NCBI GenBank assembly: GCA_027492585.1
Contig: JAPUEK010000079.1
Span: 1-49,310, forward strand
From: Paracoccaceae bacterium
GTDB lineage: Bacteria > Pseudomonadota > Alphaproteobacteria > Rhodobacterales > Rhodobacteraceae
Direction: 5' to 3'
Length of the DNA stretch: 49,310 nucleotides
The notes beneath the pieces are model-generated. The model made no database searches and was not told the origin of the DNA. It saw only the letters and a program-made list of their open reading frames with translations. Of the stretch, positions 8,375-15,566 are shown piece by piece. Position numbers and translations under genes: made by a program. The number at the start of each line of letters is the position of its first letter. Positions within the stretch are counted from its first letter, which is position 1.

Positions 8375-8488
8375 GGCTCCGCCCCTCGCTGCGCTCACCC
8401 CGGGATATTTGGAAAGAGAAGAAAGCCCTTTCATCTTGCCGGAAATATCCTCGGGGGGTGAGGCCGCAGGCCGAGGGGGGCAGACGGC
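8375..8488. repeat. Dispersed AAATATCC element, copy 3 (head-to-head pair)
   Basis: GGATATTT (8403-8410) and AAATATCC (8443-8450) are again separated by exactly 32 bases with a GAAAG-CC-CTTTC centre. They are flanked by GC hairpins (GGGGC-TCC-GCCCC at the left) and related TGCG...CTCACCCC outer sequences. The element fills the whole gap between the convergent P450 and Lrp-type genes, so it probably serves as the 3' end signal for both. Confidence 0.83.
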
Positions 8489-8495
8489 CCCCCTT

Positions 8496-8957
8496 CTACA
8501 AAGGCAGGATCGTGGTGGCCTTGATCTCCTCCATGCTGAGAAGAGCGGTGACGTTGTAGATCTTCACCTCGGAAATCAGCGCCTGATAAAAGGTGTCATA
8601 GGCGCGGGCGTTCTTGACCCGGACCTTGAGGATATAGTCGATGTCGCCGGCCAGACGGTGGGCTTCGAGCACTTCGGGGCGGCTCCGCAGCACCTGAAGG
8701 AACTTGCGCTGCCAGTCGGCCTCATGTTCCGAGGTGCGGATCAGCACGAAGAAACAGGCCTCCAGCCCGAGGCTTTCGGCATCGAGAAGGGCGGTCTGGC
8801 GCAGGATCACCCCCTGCTCGCGCATCCGGCGGATGCGGTTCCACACCGGGGTCTTGGAGGAGCCGACCTTGCGGGCGATCTCATCCAGCGACTGCTCGGC
8901 ATCGGCCTGCAATTCGGCAAGGATTTTCCTGTCCAACTCGTCCAGATGGGCCGCCAT
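8496..8957 (-). CDS. Lrp/AsnC-family transcriptional regulator
   Basis: 153 residues from ATG 8957. The N-terminal winged HTH (LDELDRKILAELQADAEQSL, IARKVGSSKTPVWNRIRRM) is followed by an AsnC-type ligand/oligomerisation domain (VLRSRPEVLEAHRLAGDIDY). It is divergent from the cobA-cysI-cysH operon with 136 bp between the starts, which suggests it controls that sulfur-assimilation operon, possibly in response to a sulfur amino acid; this is an inference from position. The upstream in-frame extension to 9014 has no family resemblance. Confidence 0.93.
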   Translation of the reverse strand: MAAHLDELDRKILAELQADAEQSLDEIARKVGSSKTPVWNRIRRMREQGVILRQTALLDAESLGLEACFFVLIRTSEHEADWQRKFLQVLRSRPEVLEAHRLAGDIDYILKVRVKNARAYDTFYQALISEVKIYNVTALLSMEEIKATTILPL

Positions 8958-9093
8958 TCGCCTGATCCCCGGTTTCGCGGAACCTCGTTCCAATGCGGCG
9001 GAGTATCGGAACAAATGTCCTTATCTGCAAGGGCATCTGGCCGAAAACGGGGAAAATATCCTATATTGCGGGCAGCTTCCTCCGGATTCCGCC
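8958..9093. promoter_or_regulatory. Shared divergent regulatory region, Lrp-type gene / cobA operon
   Basis: 136 bp with the only AT-rich patch around 9053-9067, containing TATCCTATATT, the likely -10 of the cobA operon. No clear -35 is seen, which would fit activator-dependent transcription. An AAATATCC 8-mer at 9054 lacks the surroundings of the dispersed elements and is not one of them. Confidence 0.4.
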
Positions 9094-9864
9094 ATGACCC
9101 TGCCAAAGATCTCCCTGCCCGATGCGACCGTCCTCTTCGTGGGGGCCGGGCCGGGTGCTGCCGCGCATCTGACGCTCGGCGCCTTTGCGGCCCTGCAGGC
9201 GGCAGAGGTGGTGATCCACGACCGGCTGGTGGGGGAAGAGATCCTCGCCCTCCTGCCCGCCACCGTCCGGCGGATCGACATGGGCAAGGAGGGCTTCGGC
9301 CCCTCGACCCCGCAGGCCGCGATCAACGCGGTGCTGGTGGCCGAGGCGCTGACCGGCGCGCGCGTCATCCGGCTCAAGGGCGGCGATTGCGGGATCTTCG
9401 GGCGCCTCGACGAGGAGATCGAGGCCCTGGAAGAGGCGGGCATCTCTTTTGCCATCCTGCCGGGGCTGACCTCTGCCGCCGCCGCCGCCGCCGGGATCGG
9501 CCAGAGCCTGACGCGGCGGGGGCGCAACCAGTCGCTGCGGATCGTCACCGGCCATGACATGGCGGGCTTTGCCGAACAGGACTGGCGCGGGCTCGCCCGG
9601 CCGGGAGAGGTCGCGGCCATCTACATGGGCAAGAAATCCGCGCGGTTCGTGCAGGGCCGGCTCCTGATGCACGGCGCCGCCGCCGAGACCGCGGTGACGC
9701 TTGTCGCCAATGCCTCGCGCGCCGATCAGGCGGTTGTCGCCGCCACGCTCGCCAGCCTGCCCGACGCCGTGGCCTTGCTTGACGGCCCCACGGTCATCCT
9801 CTACGGCCTCGCCCCGCGGCAGGCCGCCGCAACCATCCGCCAGATCAGGGAGGCCCGCGCATGA
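9094..9864 (+). CDS. cobA: Uroporphyrinogen-III C-methyltransferase (SUMT), siroheme branch
   Basis: Methylates uroporphyrinogen III at C2 and C7 to precorrin-2, the precursor of siroheme used by sulfite reductase. 256 residues, methyltransferase domain only, without the CysG dehydrogenase/chelatase part. Motifs: VLFVGAGPG at the N-terminus, VIHDRLV, RLKGGDCGIFGRLDEE (family norm has GGDPFVFGRGGEE, so this copy is diverged), the PGLTSA loop and AIYMGKK. It is the first gene of a tightly packed operon and overlaps the DUF2849 start by 4 bases, so its role in siroheme for CysI is well supported. Confidence 0.9.
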   Translation: MTLPKISLPDATVLFVGAGPGAAAHLTLGAFAALQAAEVVIHDRLVGEEILALLPATVRRIDMGKEGFGPSTPQAAINAVLVAEALTGARVIRLKGGDCGIFGRLDEEIEALEEAGISFAILPGLTSAAAAAAGIGQSLTRRGRNQSLRIVTGHDMAGFAEQDWRGLARPGEVAAIYMGKKSARFVQGRLLMHGAAAETAVTLVANASRADQAVVAATLASLPDAVALLDGPTVILYGLAPRQAAATIRQIREARA

Positions 9865-10166
9865 GCCGCCGTTTCACGCCGAAAGTCGTCACCGCCAACC
9901 GCCTGCGCGAGGGCGATGTGGTCTATCTGACCGCGGATGACCGCTGGAGCCTGCTCCATTCCGAGGCCGAGCTGATCGAGGACGAGGCCCACGCGCAGCT
10001 TCGCCTTCTCCATGCCGCTTCCGAAAAGCTGCTGGTCGTCGGCCCCTATCTTGCCGATGCCAGGGCCGGCGCCCATGGCCCCGAGCCGATCCATTTCCGC
10101 GAGGCCTTCCGCACCCGTGGCCCGTCCAACTACAACCACGGCAAGCAAGCCGATCTCGCGTCCTGA
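9861..10166 (+). CDS. DUF2849 protein of sulfite-reduction operon
   Basis: 101 residues, soluble, no signal peptide. Recognisable as DUF2849 from its start (FTPKVVTANRLREGDVVYLT) and its position between cobA and cysI, as seen in other alphaproteobacteria. Biochemical function is unknown. ATGA overlap with cobA; cysI begins 7 bases after its stop. The strict operon position suggests an accessory role in sulfite reduction. Confidence 0.85.
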   Translation: MSRRFTPKVVTANRLREGDVVYLTADDRWSLLHSEAELIEDEAHAQLRLLHAASEKLLVVGPYLADARAGAHGPEPIHFREAFRTRGPSNYNHGKQADLAS

Positions 10167-10173
10167 GGCCCCG

Positions 10174-11844
10174 ATGTATTCCTATTCCGACTTCGACGAG
10201 AGCTTCGTCCGCGCCCGCGTCGCGCAGTTCACCTCCCAGGTGGAGCGCCGCCTCGACGGCTCGCTGACCGAGGATGAATTCCGCCCGCTGCGCCTGATGA
10301 ACGGGCTCTACCTGCAACTCCATGCCTATATGCTGCGGATCGCCATTCCCTATGGCACGCTGTCGCCGCGCCAGATGCGCCAGCTCGCGCTGATCGCCGA
10401 TACCTGGGACAAGGGCTATGGCCATTTCACCACCCGCCAGAACATCCAGTTCAACTGGCCGAAACTGCCGGATGTGCCGGCGATCCTGACCGCGCTTGCC
10501 GATGTCGAGATGCACGCCATCCAGACCTCGGGCAATTGCGTGCGGAACGTGACGGCAGACCATTTCGCTGGCGCCGCCGCCGATGAGATCGAGGACCCCC
10601 GCCCCTATGCGGAGTTGCTGCGGCAATGGTCCACCGACCATCCGGAATTCCAGTTCCTGCCGCGCAAGTTCAAGATCGCCATCACCGGGGCGCCGAACGA
10701 CCGCGCCGTGACCAAGGCCCATGACATCGGGCTCCGCATGGTCCGCAATGCGGCGGGCGAGCCGGGCTTCGAGGTGATGGTCGGCGGCGGGCTCGGCCGG
10801 ACGCCGATGATCGCCTTCACCGTGCGGGACTTCCTGCCGGTCGAAGACCTGATCCCCTATGTCGAGGCGGTCCTCAGCGTCTACAACACGCTCGGCCGGC
10901 GCGACAACAAATACAAGGCGCGCATCAAGATCACCGTGCATGAGACCGGGCGCGAGGAAATCTCCCGCATGGTCGAGGAGCGCTTTGCCGAGCTGCGCCC
11001 GCTCTTTCACGGCAATGACCAGACGCTTCTGGCCGGCATCCGCGAAGCTTTCGCCGCGCCCGCCTTCCGCAATGCCCCGGTGGAGGCCTATGACGCCTTC
11101 TACAAGGCCGATCCGGTGTTCCGCGCCTGGGCCGATACCAACCTCGCGGCGCATCGCAACGATCAATATGCCATCGTCACCATCTCGGTGAAGGCCCATG
11201 GCCAGACGCCGGGGGATGCGACCTCCGACCAGATGCGGCTGATGGCCGATCTGGCCGAGCGCTACGGCCATTCCGATCTGCGGATCAGTCACGAGCAGAA
11301 CGTGATCCTGCCGCATGTCCACAAATCGGACCTGCCGGCGGTTCATGCGGCGCTCGTGCAGGCCGGGCTCGGTACGGCGAATGTCGGGCTGATCAGCGAT
11401 ATCATCGCCTGCCCCGGCATGGATTACTGCGCGCTTGCCACGGCGCGCTCGATCCCGGTGGCGCAGGAAATCGCCACCCGCTTCGAGGAGCTGAAGCTGG
11501 AGCATGAGATCGGGCCGCTGAAGATCAAGATCTCCGGCTGCATCAATGCCTGCGGGCATCATCATGTCGGCCATATCGGTATCCTCGGGCTCGACCGGGC
11601 GGGGGTGGAGAATTACCAGATCACCCTTGGCGGCGACGGCACCGAAACCGCGGTGATCGGCGAAAAGACCGGCCCCGGCTTTGCCTATGACGAGATCGTT
11701 CCGGCGATCGAGCGGCTGGTGCAGGCCTATCTGGGGCTGCGCGAGGCGCCGCAGGAAACCTTCCTGCAAGCCTATCGCCGCGCCGGGATGGAGCCCTTCA
11801 AGGCCGCGCTTTACGGTCAGGAAGGCGAAAAGGATGCCGCGTGA
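10174..11844 (+). CDS. cysI: Nitrite/sulfite reductase (siroheme and [4Fe-4S])
   Basis: Reduces sulfite to sulfide with six electrons in sulfate assimilation. 556 residues. Two ferredoxin-like half-domains alternate with two nitrite/sulfite reductase domains. The TTRQNIQFNWPKL motif is near residue 87 and HEQNVILPHV near residue 371. The cluster/siroheme cysteines are in CPGMDYC (CX5C) and SGCINACGHH (CX3C). The ATG at 10174 has GAGGCCCCG upstream. The operon with cobA and cysH makes sulfite the likely substrate, although nitrite cannot be excluded from the sequence alone. It overlaps cysH by 11 bases. Confidence 0.93.
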   Translation: MYSYSDFDESFVRARVAQFTSQVERRLDGSLTEDEFRPLRLMNGLYLQLHAYMLRIAIPYGTLSPRQMRQLALIADTWDKGYGHFTTRQNIQFNWPKLPDVPAILTALADVEMHAIQTSGNCVRNVTADHFAGAAADEIEDPRPYAELLRQWSTDHPEFQFLPRKFKIAITGAPNDRAVTKAHDIGLRMVRNAAGEPGFEVMVGGGLGRTPMIAFTVRDFLPVEDLIPYVEAVLSVYNTLGRRDNKYKARIKITVHETGREEISRMVEERFAELRPLFHGNDQTLLAGIREAFAAPAFRNAPVEAYDAFYKADPVFRAWADTNLAAHRNDQYAIVTISVKAHGQTPGDATSDQMRLMADLAERYGHSDLRISHEQNVILPHVHKSDLPAVHAALVQAGLGTANVGLISDIIACPGMDYCALATARSIPVAQEIATRFEELKLEHEIGPLKIKISGCINACGHHHVGHIGILGLDRAGVENYQITLGGDGTETAVIGEKTGPGFAYDEIVPAIERLVQAYLGLREAPQETFLQAYRRAGMEPFKAALYGQEGEKDAA

Positions 11845-12598
11845 TCTGCCCCAGGGATCGGTCGCGGACCGGGTGGCGGCGCTCAACACCCGCTACAAGC
11901 ATCATGCCGCGACAACGGTTCTGGAACATGCGCTGAAGGACCGGGATCTGGGCCGGGTCGCGCTCGTTTCCTCCTTCGGGGCGGAATCGGTCGTGCTGCT
12001 GCATCTCGTCTCGGTCATCGCGCCGGAAACGCCGGTGCTCTTCGTCGATACGCGGATGCTCTTTCAGGAGACGCTCGACTATCAGCGCGAGCTGGCCGAA
12101 AAGCTGCATCTCTGCGACATCCGCACCATCCGCGCCGCCCAGCCCCGTGTCGCCTTCGAGGACCCGGACAACACGCTGCACCAGTTCAACACCGATGCCT
12201 GCTGCGCCATCCGCAAGGTGGAGCCGCTGGAACGCGCGCTCTCCACCTTCGACGGCTGGATCACCGGGCGCAAACGCTACCAGAGCAACACCCGCGGCAC
12301 GGTCGAATTCTTCGAGGCCGAGGGCGAGACCCGGATCAAGGTCAATCCCCTTGCCCATTGGGGCCGCGAGGATCTGGAAGAATATATGGTGGAGAACCGC
12401 CTGCCCCGTCACCCGCTGGTGGCCAAGGGCTATCCTTCCATCGGCTGCGCGCCCTGCACCAGCCCGGTGAAGCCGGGGGAAGACCCGCGCTCCGGCCGGT
12501 GGCGCGGCTCCGAGAAAACCGAATGCGGCATCCATTTCATCAATGGCAAGCCCGTCCGCATCACGACTGCCTCTTCCAGCACGGAGAACGCCGCATGA
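11834..12598 (+). CDS. cysH: Assimilatory adenylylsulfate (APS) reductase
   Basis: Releases sulfite from activated sulfate. 254 residues. The PP-loop region SSFGAESVVLLHL and ITGRKRYQSNTRG bind the nucleotide. Both CC...CxxC pairs that ligate a [4Fe-4S] cluster are present (DACCAIRK and GCAPC) as well as the catalytic ECGIH near the C-terminus. The cluster cysteines indicate the APS-type rather than the PAPS-type enzyme. The start at ATG 11834 lies inside the end of cysI, with AAAAGG as ribosome site. It overlaps the DUF934 gene by 4 bases. Confidence 0.93.
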   Translation: MPRDLPQGSVADRVAALNTRYKHHAATTVLEHALKDRDLGRVALVSSFGAESVVLLHLVSVIAPETPVLFVDTRMLFQETLDYQRELAEKLHLCDIRTIRAAQPRVAFEDPDNTLHQFNTDACCAIRKVEPLERALSTFDGWITGRKRYQSNTRGTVEFFEAEGETRIKVNPLAHWGREDLEEYMVENRLPRHPLVAKGYPSIGCAPCTSPVKPGEDPRSGRWRGSEKTECGIHFINGKPVRITTASSSTENAA

Positions 12599-12999
12599 CC
12601 GTCCTCGTCACCGACAGGGGCTTCGGCCCGGTTCCCGCCGTCGAGGCCGTGCCGCTGGCCGAAATCGCCAGCCACAAGGGCGCGGTCGATCTGATCCAGA
12701 CCGACGATCCGGAGGCGCTTGCCCCGTATCTCGCAGAGCTGACGCTGATCCGCGTGGGCTTTCCCGCCTTCAACGACGGGCGGGCCTTCACCATCGCCCG
12801 CCGTCTGCGGATGCTCGGCTATGCGGGGGAGCTGCGCGCGCTCGGCCCGGTGATCGCCGATCAATATGCCATGGCGCGGCGCGTGGGTTTCGATTCGGTC
12901 GAGATCCCCGACGAGCTCGCCGCCCGCCAGCCCGAGGATCAGTGGATCTTCCGCGCCGACTGGCAGGCCCATGACTATCAGTCCCGCCTGCGCGCCTGA
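12595..12999 (+). CDS. DUF934 protein of sulfate-assimilation operon
   Basis: 134 residues, soluble. The central IRVGFPAFNDGRAFTIARRL and ELRALGPVIADQ motifs are characteristic of DUF934, a family annotated as involved in sulfite reduction because of its constant neighbourhood with cysH/cysI. No cofactor motif is visible. It starts with an ATGA overlap to cysH and is the last tightly linked gene; the next gene starts 119 bases later. Confidence 0.88.
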   Translation: MTVLVTDRGFGPVPAVEAVPLAEIASHKGAVDLIQTDDPEALAPYLAELTLIRVGFPAFNDGRAFTIARRLRMLGYAGELRALGPVIADQYAMARRVGFDSVEIPDELAARQPEDQWIFRADWQAHDYQSRLRA

Positions 13000-13118
13000 C
13001 CCCTTTCGGCCAGCCGCCCGCAAGCCGCTCCCCGCCGCCACCCTGCGTTCAATTGCCCCTGCCCCGGTTTCGGGCTTTCCTCCGGCGGGGCGAGAACGTA
13101 TCTCAGGATTTGAATGAA

Positions 13119-13940
13119 ATGACCGAAGCAGCCGCCATGACCGACGCTCCCGCCAAACCCCACCTGCCCGACGCCCAGATCGTCACCTCCGTCACGCATT
13201 GGACGGATCGGCTGTTTTCCTTCCGGGTGACACGGCCGAAAAGCCTGCGCTTCCGGTCCGGCGAATTCGTGATGATCGGGCTTCTGGGGGAAAACGGCAA
13301 ACCCCTGCTGCGCGCCTATTCCATCGCCTCCCCCTCCTGGGACGAGGAGCTGGAATTCTATTCGATCAAGGTGCCGGACGGGCCGCTGACCTCGAAGCTC
13401 CAGCATATCAAGGTCGGGGATGAGATCATCCTGCGCCCCAAGCCGGTCGGCACGCTCGTCCATGACGCGCTTCTGCCCGGCAACCGGATCTGGTTCCTTG
13501 CGACCGGCACCGGGCTTGCCCCCTTTGCAAGCCTGATGCGCGATCCCGAAACCTATGACAAATACGATCAGGTCATCATGATGCACACCTGCCGCGAGGT
13601 GGGGGAGCTGGAATACGGCCGGCAGTTGGTGGAAAGCCTGAAGGACGACCCGCTGATCGGCGATGTGGTGGCCGACAAGCTGCGCTACTATCCGACGACC
13701 ACGCGCGAACCTTCGCCGCTGATGGGCCGGATCACCGACAACCTCCTGTCGGGCAAGGTCTTTGCCGATCTCGGCCTGCCGCAGATGGATGCCGAGCACG
13801 ACCGCGCCATGGTCTGCGGCAGTCTGGCCTTCAACCATGATGTGAAGGCTGTTCTGGAGAAATTCGGCCTGCGCGAGGGCGCGAATTCCGAGCCGCTGGA
13901 ATATGTCGTGGAAAAGGCTTTCGTCGGCGACGGGATCTGA
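13119..13940 (+). CDS. fpr: Ferredoxin/flavodoxin-NADP+ reductase
   Basis: FAD enzyme moving electrons between NADPH and ferredoxin or flavodoxin. 273 residues. FAD-binding LRAYSIASPSWD near residue 66, NADP-binding FLATGTGLAPFASLMRD near 126, AMVCGS near 231, and the C-terminal extension EYVVEKAFVGDG typical of bacterial subclass FPRs. Downstream of the sulfite-reductase operon, it could provide the reducing equivalents for CysI, an inference from position. Start ATG 13119 has AGGA 10 bases upstream; an internal ATG at 13137 is an alternative. Confidence 0.93.
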   Translation: MTEAAAMTDAPAKPHLPDAQIVTSVTHWTDRLFSFRVTRPKSLRFRSGEFVMIGLLGENGKPLLRAYSIASPSWDEELEFYSIKVPDGPLTSKLQHIKVGDEIILRPKPVGTLVHDALLPGNRIWFLATGTGLAPFASLMRDPETYDKYDQVIMMHTCREVGELEYGRQLVESLKDDPLIGDVVADKLRYYPTTTREPSPLMGRITDNLLSGKVFADLGLPQMDAEHDRAMVCGSLAFNHDVKAVLEKFGLREGANSEPLEYVVEKAFVGDGI

Positions 13941-13990
13941 GCCCGTCAGGCCCGGTGTCGGCCGATGTTCGGCGGGCGCTGCGCCCTGCC

Positions 13991-14058
13991 GTGGCCCCGG
14001 AGGGATTTTGCACCCCTCCGGACCTCCCCGCAGGATATTTGCGGCAAGATGAAAGGGG
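13991..14058. repeat. Dispersed AAATATCC element, copy 4 (long-hairpin type)
   Basis: GGATATTT core at 14033-14040. To its left is the same hairpin as in copies 1, 8 and 9 (CCGGAGGG/CCCCTCCGG with a TTTTGCA loop, one mismatch at the loop end); to its right is GCGGCAAGATGAAAGGGG. Over about 68 bases it nearly matches the reverse complement of copy 9. It lies after fpr and before a separate intrinsic terminator, between convergent genes. Confidence 0.85.
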
Positions 14059-14102
14059 CGCAGGGCGCCTCGTCCGGTCTGGATGACGATTGAGCAAGCA
14101 AA

Positions 14103-14126
14103 CCCCCGGAGCGATCCGGGGGTTTT
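14103..14126 (+). terminator. Intrinsic terminator after fpr
   Basis: Perfect 8-bp stem CCCCCGGA/TCCGGGGG with a GCGA loop followed by TTTT. It lies 160 bases after the fpr stop, beyond repeat copy 4. Confidence 0.8.
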
Positions 14127-14150
14127 GCGTTGTGCCGCTTCCGGCAAAAG

Positions 14151-14180
14151 AAAAGGCCGCGCAGGTTTCCCTGCACGGCC
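14151..14180 (-). terminator. Intrinsic terminator of the Ala-rich protein gene
   Basis: On the minus strand an 11-bp stem (GGCCGTGCAGG with one mismatch, 14170-14180 pairing 14155-14165) with a 4-base loop is followed by TTTT. A second small palindrome (TCTTTCCC/GGGAAAGA, 14183-14202) lies between the stop codon and this stem. Confidence 0.78.
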
Positions 14181-14203
14181 CGTCTTTCCCCGAAGGGAAA
14201 GAA

Positions 14204-14761
14204 TTAGAGACCCAGAGCGGCCTTCACGGCATCCACCGCGCCCTGGACCAGAGCCGGGTTGGAAGCAGCGGCGGTGACCGAGGCTTTCAGGGTGGTCTTG
14301 GTCGCATCGTCGAGGCTGGAAGCGTCGATCAGCGCGGTCACTTTGGCGGCGTCGAAATTGGCCGGGTCCAGAGCGGCAGCGGCATCGGTCGCAGCAGCGG
14401 CAGCGTCGCCCGCGGCTTCGGTGGTGGCCGCAGCCGCGCCGGTCGCAGCTTCGGTGGTGGCAGCGGCCGCATCGGTCGCCGCAGCGGCGGCATCGCCGGC
14501 AGCTTCGGTGGTGGCGGCAGCGGCATCGGTGGTGGCCTGGGTCGCAGCGGCGGCGGCGGCGGCAGCCTCGTCAGCCACTTTCTTCGCGGCGGCGGCGGCT
14601 TCTTCCTCGGCGGCCTTGGCAGCGGCAGCGGCCTCGTCAGCCACTTTCTTCGCGGCGGCTTCGGCGGCAGCCGCTTCCTGAGCGGGCTTGTAGCTGAACT
14701 GGTAATAGCCACCAGCGGCCAGAAGAACCACAACGGCGCCGATCAGCACATTCTTGTTCAT
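14204..14761 (-). CDS. Ala-rich, membrane-anchored coiled-coil protein
   Basis: 185 residues. One N-terminal hydrophobic helix (about residues 4-20, VLIGAVVVLLAAGGYYQF) is followed by a long Ala/Glu/Lys/Thr/Asp-rich region with internal repeats (AAKKVADEAAAA occurs twice, DAAAATTEAAG-like units several times), probably helical. The C-terminal 45 residues are less repetitive (FDAAKVTALIDASSLDDATK). No enzyme motif. Start ATG 14761 with GGGAG 8 bases upstream is preferred over ATG 14776. It has its own terminator, so it is a monocistronic gene. Function unknown; a structural role across the periplasm is a guess. Confidence 0.8.
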   Translation of the reverse strand: MNKNVLIGAVVVLLAAGGYYQFSYKPAQEAAAAEAAAKKVADEAAAAAKAAEEEAAAAAKKVADEAAAAAAAATQATTDAAAATTEAAGDAAAAATDAAAATTEAATGAAAATTEAAGDAAAAATDAAAALDPANFDAAKVTALIDASSLDDATKTTLKASVTAAASNPALVQGAVDAVKAALGL

Positions 14762-14948
14762 GTCATTTACTCCCATGACCGAAACATTCGGATGGGCCGC
14801 GTATGACAGAATCAACGGCATTTGAAAAGCCCGCGCTGCACTGCGGCGGGGTTTCCCTGCCGCAACTCCGCGCATTGGTTGCGGAATCGCAGTCCTCGCA
14901 CAGGTTTCGGCCCAATTCCCATTGAAGCCCCCGCCCGCGAGGATTAGA

Positions 14949-15524
14949 TTGCGCCGCGCATATCCCCACTGAAGGACGAACACCCTGGCCCGCCGCCCCC
15001 ATAATGCCCCGCCGCAACGCGAAACCGGACCGCGCATCAACGAGCGCATCCGCGCCCCAGAAATCCGCCTGATCGGGGCGGACGGGGAAAACGTCGGCGT
15101 GGTGACCCCCGCCCGTGCCATGCAGATGGCCGAGGAAGCCGGGCTCGATCTCGTCGAGATCTCTCCCAATGCCGAACCGCCGGTCTGCAAGATCATGGAC
15201 TTCGGCAAGTTCAAATACGAGACCCAGAAGCGCGAGGCCGAGGCCCGCAAGAAGCAGAAGATCATCGAGATCAAGGAAATCAAGTTCCGCCCCGGAACCG
15301 ATACCCATGATTACGACGTGAAGATGCGCTCGGTGCTGAAATTCCTCGACGAGGGCGACAAGGTGAAAGTCACCCTGCGCTTCCGCGGTCGTGAGATGGC
15401 GCACCAGGAGCTGGGTCTGGAACTGCTGAACCGGGTCGCCTCCGATGTGGCGGAGGCCGGCAAGATCGAATCCATGCCGAAGCTCGAAGGCCGGCAGATG
15501 GTGATGATGGTTGCGCCGAAATGA
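14949..15524 (+). CDS. infC: Translation initiation factor IF-3, start unresolved
   Basis: Binds the 30S subunit and checks the start codon. The N-domain ([20 protein letters not shown]) and C-domain ([27 protein letters not shown]) are intact. No ATG is in frame at the expected N-terminus; GTG 15099 would remove most of the N-domain. The frame opens after TAG at ATT 14949, a start type known for infC, with GAGG five bases upstream. Alternatively CTG 14986, with AAGGA eight bases upstream, would give the LARRP start I remember for the order, but it is one base out of frame, as if a C were missing in the run at 14997-15000. A non-AUG start fits IF3 autoregulation. Confidence 0.85.
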
Positions 15525-15566
15525 GGCACGGATTCCCCTGAGGGAATTTGGAAAACCTTTGCAAAC

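Noticed and set aside
9054-9061. AAATATCC in the Lrp-type/cobA divergent region as another dispersed element
   Set aside because: The 8-mer lacks the flanking GC hairpin and purine tract; it is part of an AT-rich promoter patch.
11764-11771. TGCAAGCC within cysI (and near 13525 in fpr) as further SatD sites
   Set aside because: Isolated 8-mers inside coding sequence without palindromic partners; one or two chance hits are expected in 49 kb.
14090-14806. Gly/Ser-rich plus-strand open frame opposite the Ala-rich protein
   Set aside because: It is the complement of Ala-codon repeats; the minus-strand gene has a good ribosome site, membrane anchor and terminator.
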